Shown here in pieces: positions 45,401-59,359 of a stretch of DNA of 64,000 nucleotides (position 1 is the first letter of the stretch; the number at the start of each line of letters is the position of its first letter). Origin of the DNA: Phoronis australis (lineage: Eukaryota; Phoronida; Phoronidae); contig NMRA01000028.1 in assembly GCA_002633005.1 (NCBI GenBank), forward strand, positions 1,191,688-1,255,687, read 5' to 3'. A program made the position numbers and the translations under genes. The notes beneath the pieces are model-generated. The model was not told the DNA's origin and did no database searches. It saw only the letters and a program-made list of their open reading frames with translations.

Positions 45401-48400
45401 AATTAAGCACTACCTTTGCGGAAAATTGTCATTAATACCTTCAGTATTTTCTAATCACAGTTTTCAATTTATGCAAGGATACTATAATACTTTAACAACA
45501 AAGATAGATGTCCTTCATATTTTCAACAACTAACGGCGACATGTCCCCCGTCGAGGCTTTTTGTTCGGGGGCTAATTTAGTTCAAAACCCCGCAAGCATA
45601 CCAGTAAAGAGCGAGGCTTGTGTTGGAAATGTCATGAAACGAATTAACGCGAAGAGCCCAGTTCACGCTTCGGTGATCTCGCCAACCAGATGGGGGCGAA
45701 GACAGTTAATTATCCGAACGAAACGTCGCGTCCGCGTTGAACGTGATCAATGATTTATGTATAACTTTAAAATGAAAGAGATCATAACTTATTAAAATAT
45801 GCTAAGCTTTGGTCTGGGAGATGGCTTATATCAATTGGACGGACTAATTACGTTATAATGCTAATACAGGCACTTTAATGGCGATTAGCTCAAATTTCCT
45901 CAAGGTAAAGCTTACGGGTTTACAAGTAATTTGGAGAGTCCACTCCATCACAAATTGCATCTTAATTATTTTCTATTTGAAGTTTAAATGCTACTGTGTA
46001 CGATACCAACTATAAGTGTATTGACATCGTATTGCTCGACTTTCTCGACTGAAAAAATTTAAGACGACCCCTCTGTTGTTCTATCGTTCGTGAAACAGAA
46101 AGCAATGCACTCACATGTTTGGCTTTACTTCTATTGTTCAGTGTCATGTTTTTTATCACTGCCTTCATTTGGGCGAAATAGCTCCACTGTGTAATATTCA
46201 AATGTTTACTAAAAAACGCGAGAGATATCCAAATGAGGTAAAACTAACACCAGATTTTTTGTGTTGCGAATGACGTTAAATATAAGACGGCTGAGATTTC
46301 AACGGTTCGTGATCGCGATGCTTTTGCTACTATTTTGCTATAATTCTTGGTTTACTTTTGTCCACAGTTAAGTAATTGAGGGCTTTCTAAGCGAGTTGAC
46401 TTCTGCGAAAGTTATACAATGCATGTTTTGGAAGCAAAAATGTAGTACCTGGCAAACAGACATATGCATTGCCACTTCGAAATTATTACTTAGTGGACTC
46501 AATATCAAATAATTATTCATATCGATTTATCTCAATCATACAAAAATAACATCAAACGCTTGTGATTTCGAGTTACATCAGCGACCTATTGCCTGGCATC
46601 AGTTTAGCCGTGCTGCCCGCGATTGGCAAGGTAGCGGACCGCCCACTGTTGTAATCTTGTTGTTATTTCAGGTAGAACTAATTGGAAATACCTCAGCACC
46701 CGGGGATAACAATGGCGAAATTCACGTCCGTTCTATTCACACTGCCTCAGCAGAAAACACGTCTCACTGATTTGGAATAGTTTGTGCAAGACTGGGTTTG
46801 AATGGAGTGAAATAACACAAGATATTTATCTACGACTCACTTTTTCTATGAGCGAGGTTCACCTTTTGGGAAAGAATAACAACATTCGTGAGAGAATGTT
46901 TATTCTAGGTTTGCCAAATGCGTCGTGTGAAGATTTAGGTGCGTTTTCGATAAAATTCTCCGCCGCGCCAAACATGTTGACCCATGCTCGAAGATTCCCT
47001 CCCGGGGCATTCGGCTGTTGATACCTTAACAATGAGTTGTCGAAATAAAACTGACAATTTAGGCTGTCTAGACTTGGTTACTAAAGAATACACATCGACG
47101 TGTATCGACTGCTGTTGATCACAGCACACTCACCAATAGTGTTGTATTATATAAAACTAGTGTACAATCACCCAACTCACGACATTGTCCACATAAGAAT
47201 ACAGCCTAGTGTTCGAGAAAATCTATCCACTGTATGCTTTTTGATAGCACTCAATGGATGCAGTCGTGTATTCTTATGAATCACTTTACATTAAACAATA
47301 AGTCTATAGGTCTAATTTTCATCCTAAATACAGAAGAAATCGACTTTCTACTCACACCTAGTTTCACAGAGCTAACGAGCAGATGAAGCGGGTTTTCTGG
47401 CGTAGAAAGAGTAAAAGGCATGTTAATGGATTTCGAGTTGGATTAAAGCCTACAAATTGGATGTTTTACTATTACTGTGGATTACATTAATAATGTTAGT
47501 GTCAAACTACGTGGATAGAATTTGAAATTGGAAATTTAATGTGCGATGTAGAAATCGTTTGTGCCAATTTAATGTTGTTTGATGGAAGCTGTCGATCATG
47601 TCATCAATCAGACGCAGCTGAGTGATGTGAAATATAGAACGTGTCCGCATCCACGACTGTCAATCAAACGCGGGGAGACAGAGAGAGGGAGAGAGGGAGA
47701 GAGAGAGAGGCATACAGGGGAAGACAGTCGCCATATTGAACATTCTATAATGCAATGGATATGTTTAAAGTTGTCTGATACACTATCCGGTTACAGCGTT
47801 TTTCTAAACCTATGAACAGTTCATGAGAGCTCCCACTTGAACGTATAATGAAAAATAGTTATACACGGATATAGATCACGTTCTCTTAAATGCCATTGAA
47901 AAGTGATGCGGATTACCGTTCAATAAATATGTGACAAAGAACAGTTAAAATAACTGTTGTTTCCTCAATTTCCAATGCCAATAACTCGTTCCGCATATGC
48001 ACGTTTGAAAACTGGTGTAAACCATTGTTTGTACTCGGGGGACTTTATAATGAAAAGCGACCATAATCACCAGCCCACTAATGTAATTGAGACATGTTAA
48101 TAGAATTGAAAAATATACAACATGGGTCGCGAGGACCCCCAGGCTACTGCGGCTGCTTCCCCTAAGTTCCATTGATTTACTTTGTCTACGTCTAATCGCA
48201 GTGTTGGGATCGCATTCTACTGCAAAATTTACTTCCATTAAATAAAAATATAAAACTTATAATACGGCTGACCAGTGACCAATGATGCTAATAAACACTT
48301 ACAAGAGAAATGAAAATTGTAACCCTGACTGTCATAACTGAGTGTAAGTATTCATAATAATTAGCAAATTAACATAACAACTAATATCACCTAATTATGA

Positions 48401-49270
48401 TAAAAATAATTTAATACATAATTTCGTTGAAATGTCAAAATATAAACGTTATAAAAAGGTATTCTGTGAAGAGTTCCATTGGTGAGTTGAAATATAGGCG
48501 TCTACCTGCTTCCAAGTTCGTTAATTATACATCGTTTCATCACGCGACGATATATAGAGAACTTTGGCCAATAATCATTAACCCTCATACCCAGATATAA
48601 TCACTGAATTTATAAAAACCATATTTCATTCGTGTTGTGCAAATTTTTGAACATAGATTAATAAAATTTAAAGACCAGATTGATGATTAATGTCAAGAGG
48701 GTAGAAAGCCCTGTGCACCAACAAGCGAAGTAAGTAATAGATCATTGTAACTATGGCATCTTTGTTCAGTTTAGCTGAGGGTACAGTAAGAGAAACGCGC
48801 GTTTCTAAATAGACATTAAATCTTGTAAATTAGATCTCTCAGACAGCTCGAGATAATCGAAGGAACGTCTTAGTCCAAGGCGTATCACTAGTCGCGGGAG
48901 CGATGGGTCTAAAGGGATGCAAGTGTTGGCCTGTGACTACACGCCTTACTTGTTGCCTGGTGAAGGGCGGTCACCAGGTCTTAAAAACGAAATCACACAC
49001 AGTTTTTACCATCGCTAGTGTTTTCAGATTATTTTTTTATTTTTAATATCACAAATATGATTATTTTTAGTAACATTATTCGTATTGTTACTACTATAAT
49101 ATGACTAACGTATTACCAGTATTGATGTAATTGTATTACATTACTATACTATTACACTTTATTATATGCCATTGTGTACATCATTGTTATAATATAAAAG
49201 TCATTGTTATAATTGATGAATTGTTATCATCCTCATTAATAAAAGTTGTTGTAATTTCTTCATCTTATTA
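42500..49270. other. Gene-poor stretch
   Basis: No ORF in this interval carries a domain or convincing splice context. A GAGA run lies at about 47681-47709. Conserved non-coding elements could be present, but recognising them needs a comparison genome. Confidence 0.45.
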
Positions 49271-49274
49271 TTAT

Positions 49275-49363
49275 ACTAATTATCACTATGAATAATTAAC
49301 ATTGTCATTGTCTTTGTTATTATTACTATTATCATTATTATTATCATCAACATCGTCGTCGTC

Positions 49364-49395
<32 letters not shown>

Positions 49396-49397
49396 CA

Positions 49398-49437
<40 letters not shown>

Positions 49438-49530
49438 CATCATTAGTATTATTATTATCATTATTATTTTCGTTATTATTATTGTTATTATTATTATTGT
49501 CAATATTTTCATCATTATTATTAGTTGTAT
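49275..49530. repeat. (ATT)n trinucleotide array
   Basis: About 250 bases of ATT with ATC and GTC variants. Long Leu/Ser and Ile/Met frames across it are artefacts. Confidence 0.95.
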
Positions 49531-49539
49531 TCTCGTTAC

Positions 49540-52500
49540 TATTTCGCTATGTTCAAACTATTCTACAAACATTTATGGCGATTGCTATTGTGATTAGTGA
49601 TTGTTCACGTGATTCTCAAAAATTAGGGCTTTGCGTTGTTTTCTTTCTCGTTTTTTAAATTTACGAATACGTATGACGTATGGTTTTCAAGGTTACACCT
49701 CGATCATCCACGCCTCAGTGCGCGCATCAACTAACTAAACACGACAACGAACATATGCTGTGAATAGCCACCTCAATAGACACAGCATAAACAGCAACAA
49801 TTAACGCTGTACATGTAAGTTACGGCACAGCTTATACGTAGTCGTCACAATATCTCTAAGTACTAATAGTTCCATCTTCAAATTACGTTATCTCCATTTT
49901 GTTTGATCGTGAGATTTTAACTATTAACTCCACATTTTGCTGCGTGCAGCGTTCTTCATACTAGTGTTAATCAAGCGAAAGTAAGAAAGCCTGGACTCAG
50001 AACATGTCGTTTTCCATGACAAGTCCGTGATTAAGTGAAACGGAAAAGATATACGAGATTTGAGATGTATGTCATTATAGTCTTCTAAGCTGTAATTCAG
50101 ACTCGCTTAGATTATACTGTATAGTTTAAATCGCATTGTAATCTGAGATAAATTTCACGAGATGTTTAATAAAACCTTTTCTGGTATACAACTGCAACCA
50201 ACGACTACAATAAACGAAATAATTTTCAGAAACATCCAGTTTTCATTATTCAGACTTCAAAAAGCAACAAATTTTGTTCAAGAATATGATGAGCTGACTA
50301 GCCGGTCATTTCTTTGCTCCACGTTTACAGAAAGTGCCCGAGAATTAGCCGCAGGATGAATTTGCTTTTAACTTTAAACTCAATCCTTCACTTGCGAGTA
50401 AACAGACAGAACAAAATTTAGATGCACATCCTACATATATGTGATACCGATAGTCAAATCGGAAACCAACGTCTCATAGAAACGGACACAGCTTTGTTCA
50501 GATTTGCAAATATTTTTATAAGTATTTCGTTCTATATTCTAAACTTGCTTTAGTTTACTGTGTTCGATTGAAGATAAATCCAGACGAGCTTGACGGTACT
50601 AAGAAAACAAACACGCGTTGTTATAGTTTTATATCCAGCAAAGTCTTGTGGAAAACATATTTCGGTTCCTTCATGAACCCTCTAAACAAATCAACTGCTG
50701 CGAACTCGCATTTCTCCTGTCCTCTACACACGCAACAGCACGAATAGGAGGGGAAGTGCTTGTAAAAAAAATCCTGTATCAAAAATCGAACACTGAGTGA
50801 GTCGCCCACATGCCAGGCTCTTTCACCGATGATTGAATGTGATATTATTTGTTTGCTAGTTAGATACATCTTTTGTTCAATTTCAGTTACATACGGGTAC
50901 TCCTCTAACTCTTGATACCGCTATTTCTGCTGATTTAGGCCAACAGAGTGTTTTTGCAGAATATGTTAAATTGAAAACCTTGAACAGAGCTTGGTGACAT
51001 GCGATTTATAAATTTTGTAATAACGGGAGCTATCACTGGTGGTATTAGCTGAACAAAAAACTATTAAGCTATAAAGACTAGAACAGTGGTTTGATAAGTG
51101 AAAAAATAAACGCCTTTTTCGAAACTGTATGAGGCTGCTATGGACATGACATTCTAAGCAAACTAAGGCTGAATATTTGTTTTGTGAAATACGTGGCATT
51201 TTTGGTAACATGCAACTTAGTTGTAGTCTTAAAAGGACACTGGCATCATATTTTGGAGATTACTTTGAGTTGGAATAACTTCTTGAACTTATAAACTTTG
51301 ACCAAAGCTATACAAGATCAAAATATGCTGTTTTGTGATTTTGTTGCAAAACTTCGCTTCGTTTCAAGAGCTTCATAATAGGTAAATGAAATCGAGGCTG
51401 CAAGGTCATCAGCTGCTGTTGCTTGGTTCCAGTGCCAATGAGGACGATATGTGCTGCTGATTAAAGACTGTATAAAAACGGGCTACTTTTCTGACTGTAT
51501 GCAAGAGAAAGGGGAAAAGCCGAAGCACATTACAGGAGTTACGTCTCTAAAATTAGAATTTGGAATGATCTTCCCTGGACTGCCGTGCGAGACGAGTTGA
51601 ACTTTTCCAGAATTGTCGACAGCGATCGCTCGGTTAGGCAGCTGGCTCTTCAGCAAACAAGTCGAAGGTCCTGCTTAGTTTGATAGACTTTAAACGTAAA
51701 CCAAGAAAAGTTTTCGAAAATCTTGCCATGTTTCCAGTACATCACTTCTTGGCTGAGTCTCGAATTTTCAGATGATCTCGGGCAGTTGGCATAATTTATA
51801 CAAAACCTTCTTTTCTAAAGACCAAATCCGTTTTGAAATGCCCGATAATATGATAAATACAACTGCTAACGTATACACTTTTTGGAGAAGAGGGAATAAC
51901 TATGTCGGGTAAACTGAGATGGCGTAATCAGGGTTATTTTAGAAAAACGAGGTTATGGGTGAATTGACCGACACGATCTCACGTGTATGGGTAAATTTGA
52001 AGGATAAATTGGCCATGTTATTTTGTTGTACGCCAATGGCGCTCCTAAAATTATCCTCGAAGGTCACGTGATTAAACTGTGGGTAAGTCTAGGGTTAGTG
52101 ACCTCGCAGATTTTTGCAAAAATAGAAGCAAAAATATCTCGTAGGTAAATTGGAATACTTTTTATGAAAATCTCCGAAAACTGTTAGAGTTTGGTTTGGA
52201 GGTAAACTTGTGTGATTCTGAGCAACTCATCGTCGCCGATTTGTGTAAGTCAATGAGATTTGCTAAAAAATACACCAAAATGTAACATTGTACAACTTTT
52301 CACCAAACCCTCACTTCGAGTTTTACTCCTGTCGTTTTATGGGAATGACAACCTAAATTGACTTAAATTGATTTCATGTGATCAAAATTAGTTTCCAACA
52401 GATATTCATTTATTGAGAGTCAATTAATAAATTAATCAGAGATGGCAAAACATCTTTATAATGTCTTTAAATTGTAATCAAAGACGATTGCCTGGAATAC

Positions 52501-52900
52501 TACACGTGTCTGGTTGACGGATGACATCTCGCTAGTGTGTCAAGTCGAGGCTGATGCACACTAACGAGCTTCTCCGAGAATAACGCAATTAGCTTCGCCC
52601 AATTTCAAATTAATCAGTCTTGTGAAATTGCGTTTATCATCATTTGTCAGTAATCCATTTATGAATGTCATTATGCCGCCAGATTTCATGTTCAGCTGTA
52701 GTATGACGTTGACTTTAACGTGTGGCATGGAGCGATGATACTGTTAGGTGACAGATGAGAGCCAATCTTTTAATTAGACATCACTTTCCACTCATATTGT
52801 ACACTAATGAAGGAAGATGAGGGGGGGGGCTGGATCCTCAAACACTCTCTCTTGAACAACACCGTACTGTGTGCACCACCTCGGGGGTTCACCAGTAGAA
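49540..52900. other. Gene-poor stretch with one possible coding relic
   Basis: A plus-strand frame ending at a stop near 51682 reads RSYVSKIRIWNDLPWTAV and then RQLALQQTSRRSCLV. The IRIWNDLP segment resembles the R-x-WN-LP block near the end of many non-LTR reverse transcriptases. Nothing upstream confirms this. The rest shows nothing recognisable. Confidence 0.3.
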
Positions 52901-52914
52901 GAGGTATACGGGAC

Positions 52915-53330
52915 GTGCCGCTCAGAAGGGTGACTTTATCACAACCAATTTCCCTTCGAAAGGGTGCATTTTCTGACAAAATTCCTTGCAAAAGAGTTCA
53001 CTTTGGGAATTCTAAACACTAGAAACAGGTTCCCTTTTCAAATAAACACAGAGTCTTCAATATTGGGAATATTTTATTTGTAAACATAATAGTGGATTAT
53101 TTTTTTGTCATATAGCATATCGTGTAACGTCTTTTACTGTTTCACGCATAATAGGTTAAAAATCCATCTGTCCAAGAATGATTACGGATGTGCTAGGTTT
53201 ATGATATTAACCCATGCAAAAGGGTGATGTTCCTGGTATAAAACCATACGAAAGGGTACATTTTACACTCAAGCTCCTTCCAAATGCGTTTCCCTTGACC
53301 GACCACTTTCTAAAGGGTTAGATATTGTTC
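52915..53330. repeat. Degenerate ~32-bp repeats with GAAAGGGTG core
   Basis: CTTCGAAAGGGTGCATTTTC, CATGCAAAAGGGTGATGTTC and CATACGAAAGGGTACATTTT are among about six related units, some separated by unrelated sequence. It reads as an old minisatellite. Confidence 0.5.
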
Positions 53331-53509
53331 CGCTGCACCACCTCAAACATCCAGTCGAGTACCTAGTGGCACCACCCCTCTCACAGTACTGTTTCCGCCC
53401 TTCTCTTGTCGACAGGTTGTTTTTTACCCCGGCAACACCTCAAGCAATACAAAACACACTTAGTCCCCATAATGAAGAAATAGTAATATACTACCCACGA
53501 ATGCCAGTT

Positions 53510-53812
53510 AATAACACCTCATAGTTTAAAACGACTTTTAACTCGTGCTTTCTGTCAAAAAACGAGTTTTGATTTAGGCTCCACATTGTCATAAAATTCG
53601 TCTTGTTTAGTTACTGTCTCGGTTTAGAAGTGATTTCTTACGATGAAGTTAATAAAATTTCAACTGTAAGTTTTCCAAGCCCATAAATCACATTTATTTT
53701 GACTAAGGAACATTTGAGATCAATTCCCTGACGCTAAGTGGCCTAAATCAAAACTCGGTTATTAACAGAAAGCACGTGCTTGAAGCCGCTTCAACCGGCA
53801 CCTCGTGCTTAG
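53510..53812. mobile_element. MITE-like long inverted repeat
   Basis: ACTCGTGCTTTCTGTC and CGAGTTTTGATTTAGGC in the left arm (53541-53579) are matched inverted in the right arm (53741-53779) with few changes. Weaker pairing extends outward for another ~30 bp. The ~160-bp interior has no ORF. This is typical of a MITE, but the borders and any target duplication are uncertain. Confidence 0.6.
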
Positions 53813-53819
53813 GCAAACG

Positions 53820-56800
53820 CGCGTACGTCATAATCGTGTCACAAGGGAATTTTTGGCAAAATAACAAGAGCATATGCCACAATCGTGTCAGCCCACTATT
53901 GTACTGCAAAATAACGCGATAGTCATGGAAATAAAACGTTCTCTGATGACGAGGTGTTGATTACCTCACAAACATAAAAGACAGGTTTCACCGACAGGCA
54001 TCACCATAACCGTCAGGCGACAATTATTGGTAAACTTTTTGTCTATCTGGAAAACAAATGTCTACATAAAAAGATAGAAAAAGTATGCGTATCGACTAAA
54101 AACTCGTAGTTGTTAGAGTGAGGTCAGATTAACCAGTTTCTATCGGGAAACACATCTTTACAAAGGGTTTAACACGATCTCCCACTTTACCCCACGAGAA
54201 CACTTTGAATTGCAATATCCGCATAATTAAGAAAAGACAAAAACCCATGAGAAATTAACAAAGACTACCAGAGGCGCGACTCCCTGATTTCTTGGCACAG
54301 CAGGTCATGTTTCCCTCAGAGCCACGCTTTATCATAACTGGCGGACATGAATCGCGCAAATCTTATGCACTTTGGGAGAGAAAATATATGATATCTGTGC
54401 GCTGAGTCTTTCAACGAATCAATTTTCTTGATTGCGCTTTTACAAAACAATTTCCGCAATAATTTCACTAACATTTTCGTTACAAAGACGCCCGGTTGCT
54501 CGCAACTTCCTCCCAAGACAATCGTAGTATCGTCGCATTCGATCGTCCACAGAGACAGTGTATACAGTCGACAGTTTAAAATCTCTAAATTACAGAATTG
54601 CTTGAAATATTCCGCCAGCTTTGATTGCTTGTCGATCACTTAGAGAAGCGATCTCCCTCAGGTAATTGCAGTTATAGATTTTGTTGCGTACCTGACGATC
54701 ACTAATTTATGACCGTGGCCATGGAAACAACCAACTTAGCAGGTATTCCTCAAAATAAAATGTAACTAACAGATGAAACCATTACGTAAGGACTTGCTTC
54801 TTATCGAAGTTTCGTTTCGATAATACTTAAACGCAAAATACAATAGTTCTTATTTACGCAAGTTCTTTACCAATTACAAGACTTGATCATTTTAAATTTA
54901 TTATAGTAAAACGTCTACAACATGGTTTTCTGGTTGAAAATCTACTTTAATCCATCAGATTCAGTTTGCAACGAATAACACACGGTCCGTGCTTTGACGG
55001 AGTTGGTTGATAAAATGCGACACAGTTCGTGTTGTGGGTCTACTATTTATCATATGTAACACGGTCTGTGTAATACTGGAAATAGTTAAGAACATAAGAA
55101 TGTTCATGTTATTCCGAAATCAGTTGGAAGCTTGAGGTATTTTTCTGGCAACATTAGTAAATACAGTTCCACTTATCATCGTGAAGTGAGGATATTAAAT
55201 CATTGGTGCTGGTGATGACGTCAGTGTACTGCCAAGAGTGACAAGGTGTGTAAATTCGCAGCAGTGTTGAGGGATGCCCTTGTCTGTTTTGTAATCAGGT
55301 GAATCGCGCAAATAGTGCGGGCGGTTTCGAAGCTTAATTTGCGTCTTGGTTTTCGTTTCACCGTGTAGGCAGCGCGTGAATCTCGTGTTGTCTTTTGACG
55401 TCACGCCCTAAAGAACCCAAAGGACGTCACGGCTGGAAAATAAAACAAATGCACATTAGTTTCATTGTTTGGTTCGACAAATGAAAGAAGTAAAGTGCGC
55501 ATTGGCTCAAGCTAAACCTTTTTGACTTAATAAGTTGAACAAAAGCTGTAGCTGAATGCGAGCTCGTCATCGGCTAAATAAGCATGAAATTCGTTGTCCG
55601 AAGGGACCAAAGTTTTATTGCACAAATCGCCAGAGAATTGAACGGATACTGTTATGGCAGGTGAAAAATACATGAGGGCCATTCTTTGGAGTCAGTCTCT
55701 CGACAGTTGCAGCATAGGTTAATTACCCCAGGAGAGCAGCCGCACAGTTCTGTTGTTCTACGGTTTTTCTCGCTTATTTATGAAATATTTATCCGATCTA
55801 AGAGGAATAACACCCTTTCAGGGCAAATGCAGTTACGATATAATGGAATTTTATATATTATTACTCAGTTCAGTGTCTAGCATTTAATTTGAGTTTCACC
55901 GCGAATTTTCGGCAATGATTACCTTCAATAAACACAAAAACATGCGTGAAGTCGATTACTGCACCGGCGGCAATTGTCTACTAGTTTCACGATATTGCTA
56001 ATTCACGGTTAACGAGCAAAGCTGCTTGCTTATATTGCGAGACATTTCACCAACGCGTCTAGCTGGATTATTCATGAACTGTGTCAAAAATAATATTTAC
56101 AAACCAACGCAAACCTATCTAGGAAAGACATCAACACAATAACTAGAAAACATCAAAATCAGTTTCATTGTTTTGGTTCCGTGAACTAGATTGTTCTTCA
56201 CGAAAGGTCGCCAGGGGGTCTTACAGAGGTTTCACAAATCACATTCACTGTACGCAAAAGAAAACAAAAAGCTGCTGGTGATCCATTCAATTTGAGATTG
56301 TATTTCGTTACGGAGATGTAGGCCTATAATAACACTTCCGTCATCATGAAATATCATATTTTTTTGTAAAAAGGCCAAAGAGTAACTTGCAGTTAAATTT
56401 AAATATGATAAAACCTTGTGTTTTAAATTTCGATCGATTTTGAATTTTTGGGAGTTGAAACTAGACAAAAATTTGCAAGTTTCCATAGTTTCAAAACTTT
56501 CCAGCAAACCTTGTCTATTCTTAATCGACAAAATAACTGTTGATGAAAGTAGGCGGTCCTACGACCACGAGTTTTCTGTAGGCATTGGTTAGATGTTCCA
56601 CGCTCACTGTTAGAGAATACAAGGGAAGTCAGCTTCGGAGATGTATGTGCAACAGGATGGAAGACCAACATTCTTTTCGATCTATTACAAACAAAATGCG
56701 CTTTAATTTGAATTTTGACCGTCTTGTTCGCCACACCCGGTTTAAGCAGCGTTACATTTACTATTGATCTTTAGTTGTGATACAATGAGAGATAAGATAC

Positions 56801-58950
56801 GTGAGAATGACAACATAGAAGGACGAGGTACGAAGATAACAGGGAGTAAAAAATCTACAGAATATTATTACGGAATTGGATAAATTATTATTTTGGGATT
56901 CAATTCAACCACCATGTTTATAACGCCGACAATAAGGATTTGAATCTGATGTTGATTTTACAAAACTACTAGTATACACTAAGAGAATAAGTACTTTAAA
57001 CGCCGGAATTTTACTCGTGTTACAGTGAAAATTGCAACGCTAAACAATACCGTTTTCATTTTGCTTAATTCCTGGAATATAAGCAAAACAATTGTTTTTG
57101 GGATAACTGATTTCCTTTTTGAGCTATCGCAATTATTAGCTTTTATCAGACGTAAATTAGAAACTGACAAACCCTTATTTGCTGAGCCACTAGTCGTCTT
57201 TTTAATTCCAGTATAGTTAGCGAGCACGAGCAAATACTCAAATTTCCCAACATGCCATGCAGATCACATGATTTGCACTATATCCTAAGATTTCCCGCTG
57301 TCAATTTATCGACTTCATTATTTTATGTTATTTCCTTTCCATAACTCAGTTTTTACTCCCAGGTGACAACGCGCGCCGACCTGTTCCTTCCGGTAAAAAT
57401 GGCATTACTTTTGACCTATCACTCTTATCGACAGTTGAAAGTGCATTTGGCAAAAAAAAAAAACCCGGGACAATATAAATACGTCGTTACCAGTTCGTTT
57501 TGATTCACTTTCAAAAATGAAACAGTAAGCAGATTCCAATTCTCGAACCCTTTAAAAAAGCTTGGCAGAAAGGATTCAATCCATTTACACCCATTTTCAA
57601 ACGCTGAAAATTTTGATCCTGATAATTTTTGTTTTACGTTAAGGATAAATCACAGACTCCCCCAACTGGGTTTGATGGCGGTTACAGAGTTCATAAAAGT
57701 ACTGCTGTAGACAAAGTTTAAATAGCACTGTATTCACTCCAATTGTGTGCTTATGCTCAGGGAAGCGGAACATTTCGCCGTGGACAACGCTAGCACTAAC
57801 AGCTGCACAACATCGACTTTGTTTAGGTTGCCATAGCTACGTCTAAGCACAATTTAGGTCATCTATCAGCAACTTTACTGGATATAGACCTTAAATTTAT
57901 ACTAAACCTCAAGTCTACATAAACAGATTGAAAAATACTCTCACATTATTAAACAAATGACATTTCACAAAAAAACATCATCAGGGATTACGAGCTCTTT
58001 AGTTGTGGAGGTATTTTAAGTCATCATACGTTAGCGATGTTTCACTGCACAAATTTACAAAATATGATGCATTACGAAAAAAATAATTACCATTTCTTGA
58101 CGGATCTCATTTAAAGACATACCAAGTCAAATAAGTGAAAAATAGTGTCTTTATCAAATTTAGATGTAGCATTAGTTCATATAATTTGTTGCCTTTTCAA
58201 ACCTATGCTTCTTTGTTCACGTTTGAAGGCCCAACGGAACGTTTTGTATGAAAGTACTGAAAACACTATCAGGTAAAATAAAGAGATATGTCTTTTTTCG
58301 TTCAATCCGTACCTAGACTCTACGTCAATGTGGTTATGCAACAAGTGTTTGTTTGTTCCGGTTAAACGCCCCGTGCTAACTCCGTTGTCACGCCTTCAAA
58401 CTCTTCACATATATATCGTAAACTTACATTACGCACAAGTCACTTAGACAAGTCAGCTCGAACGTAGGCCGGTGCTGATATGCAGACCAAGTCTATGTAC
58501 CAAAAACACAACTGAAATTCAAAAATCTATTACGTGTTCATGATATGGAATAGTTTTACGTGCTTCACATGTGAAAGACAAATTTGCTTCACAAAAGTGA
58601 TTTAAACTGAGAATGTCCGACGTCAGATCTACTGGTATATGATTCCATAAGCTGCAGTGATAACAAACACATAACGGACCAGAAGTTTCTAATATCCCGC
58701 AGGTCAACCAGATGTACTTGTGTACTTCCTAAGGAGATATACAAGTAGATCAAAGCACAATAAAGTGTTCTCTAACACAAAAAGCTATTTCTCATAGCAC
58801 AGTATCAGGCATCGGTTTATTATTCTGTGTTTATCGCATATAACAGCTTGATTTTGTTGATAAATCTCTAAAACAGTTTTATAAATTTTTAGCGACAAGT
58901 AAACAGAATAAAGCAGTTGCTTATTCGCTGTATTTATAGAACTGTGGTAG
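53820..58950. other. Gene-poor stretch
   Basis: No supportable gene. Overlapping short ORFs at 54316-54643 and 56232-56767 occur on both strands and have no domain. CRE-type sites cluster at 55216-55430 (separate entry). Confidence 0.45.
55216..55430. promoter_or_regulatory. Cluster of CRE-type TGACGTCA sites
   Basis: Perfect palindromic TGACGTCA octamers lie at 55216-55223 and 55396-55403, with a half-matching GACGTCAC at 55423-55430. CREB/ATF factors bind this palindrome. No adjacent gene is recognised, so a regulatory role is conjecture. Confidence 0.3.
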
Positions 58951-58979
58951 ACGCGAGTGATTGTTTCTAACTTATAAAT

Positions 58980-59350
58980 CTATCGGCTTACGGCGCACTA
59001 CGAATGGTTGAAGCTCTCGACTGCACAGCGCGCGCTCATTAAGCCAAGGTCCTCGTGCTCCACTTGAAACACTTGAGCTTCTATNTCATCAGTGTTTACA
59101 TTGTTCGGACTGCGCTCCTAAGTAAGTATTGATTATTCACCGCTTGGAGCGCTAGTGTTTCGACCGGTAACCATTGCGGCGAATGGTAAAATGGCGGAGT
59201 GAACTCTCCTATACTCGTACACTCCTTGCTTCTATTGTCTCAAAATCAGTCGCGAAACACTCGGTGATTTCACGATGAAGTGAACGTGAAGAAATCACTA
59301 GGATCTCCACTCCTAGTCATGTCATCCATGCAAGCGTTTGTTTCATTCGC
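58980..59350 (+). promoter_or_regulatory. CpG-rich promoter-like block with YY1-type motif
   Basis: CpG is visibly frequent (GCGCGCGC, CGCGAAAC, GACCGG) against a CpG-poor neighbourhood. AAAATGGCGGAG near 59188-59199 matches the YY1-type downstream motif in plus orientation. One ambiguous base lies at 59085. No first exon is identified downstream, so the gene, if any, may extend past the window. Confidence 0.3.
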
Positions 59351-59359
59351 AAGCAGTCG

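Noticed and set aside
49276-49658. Leu/Ser-rich and Ile/Met-rich ORFs resembling membrane proteins
   Set aside because: Direct products of the ATT array; composition only.
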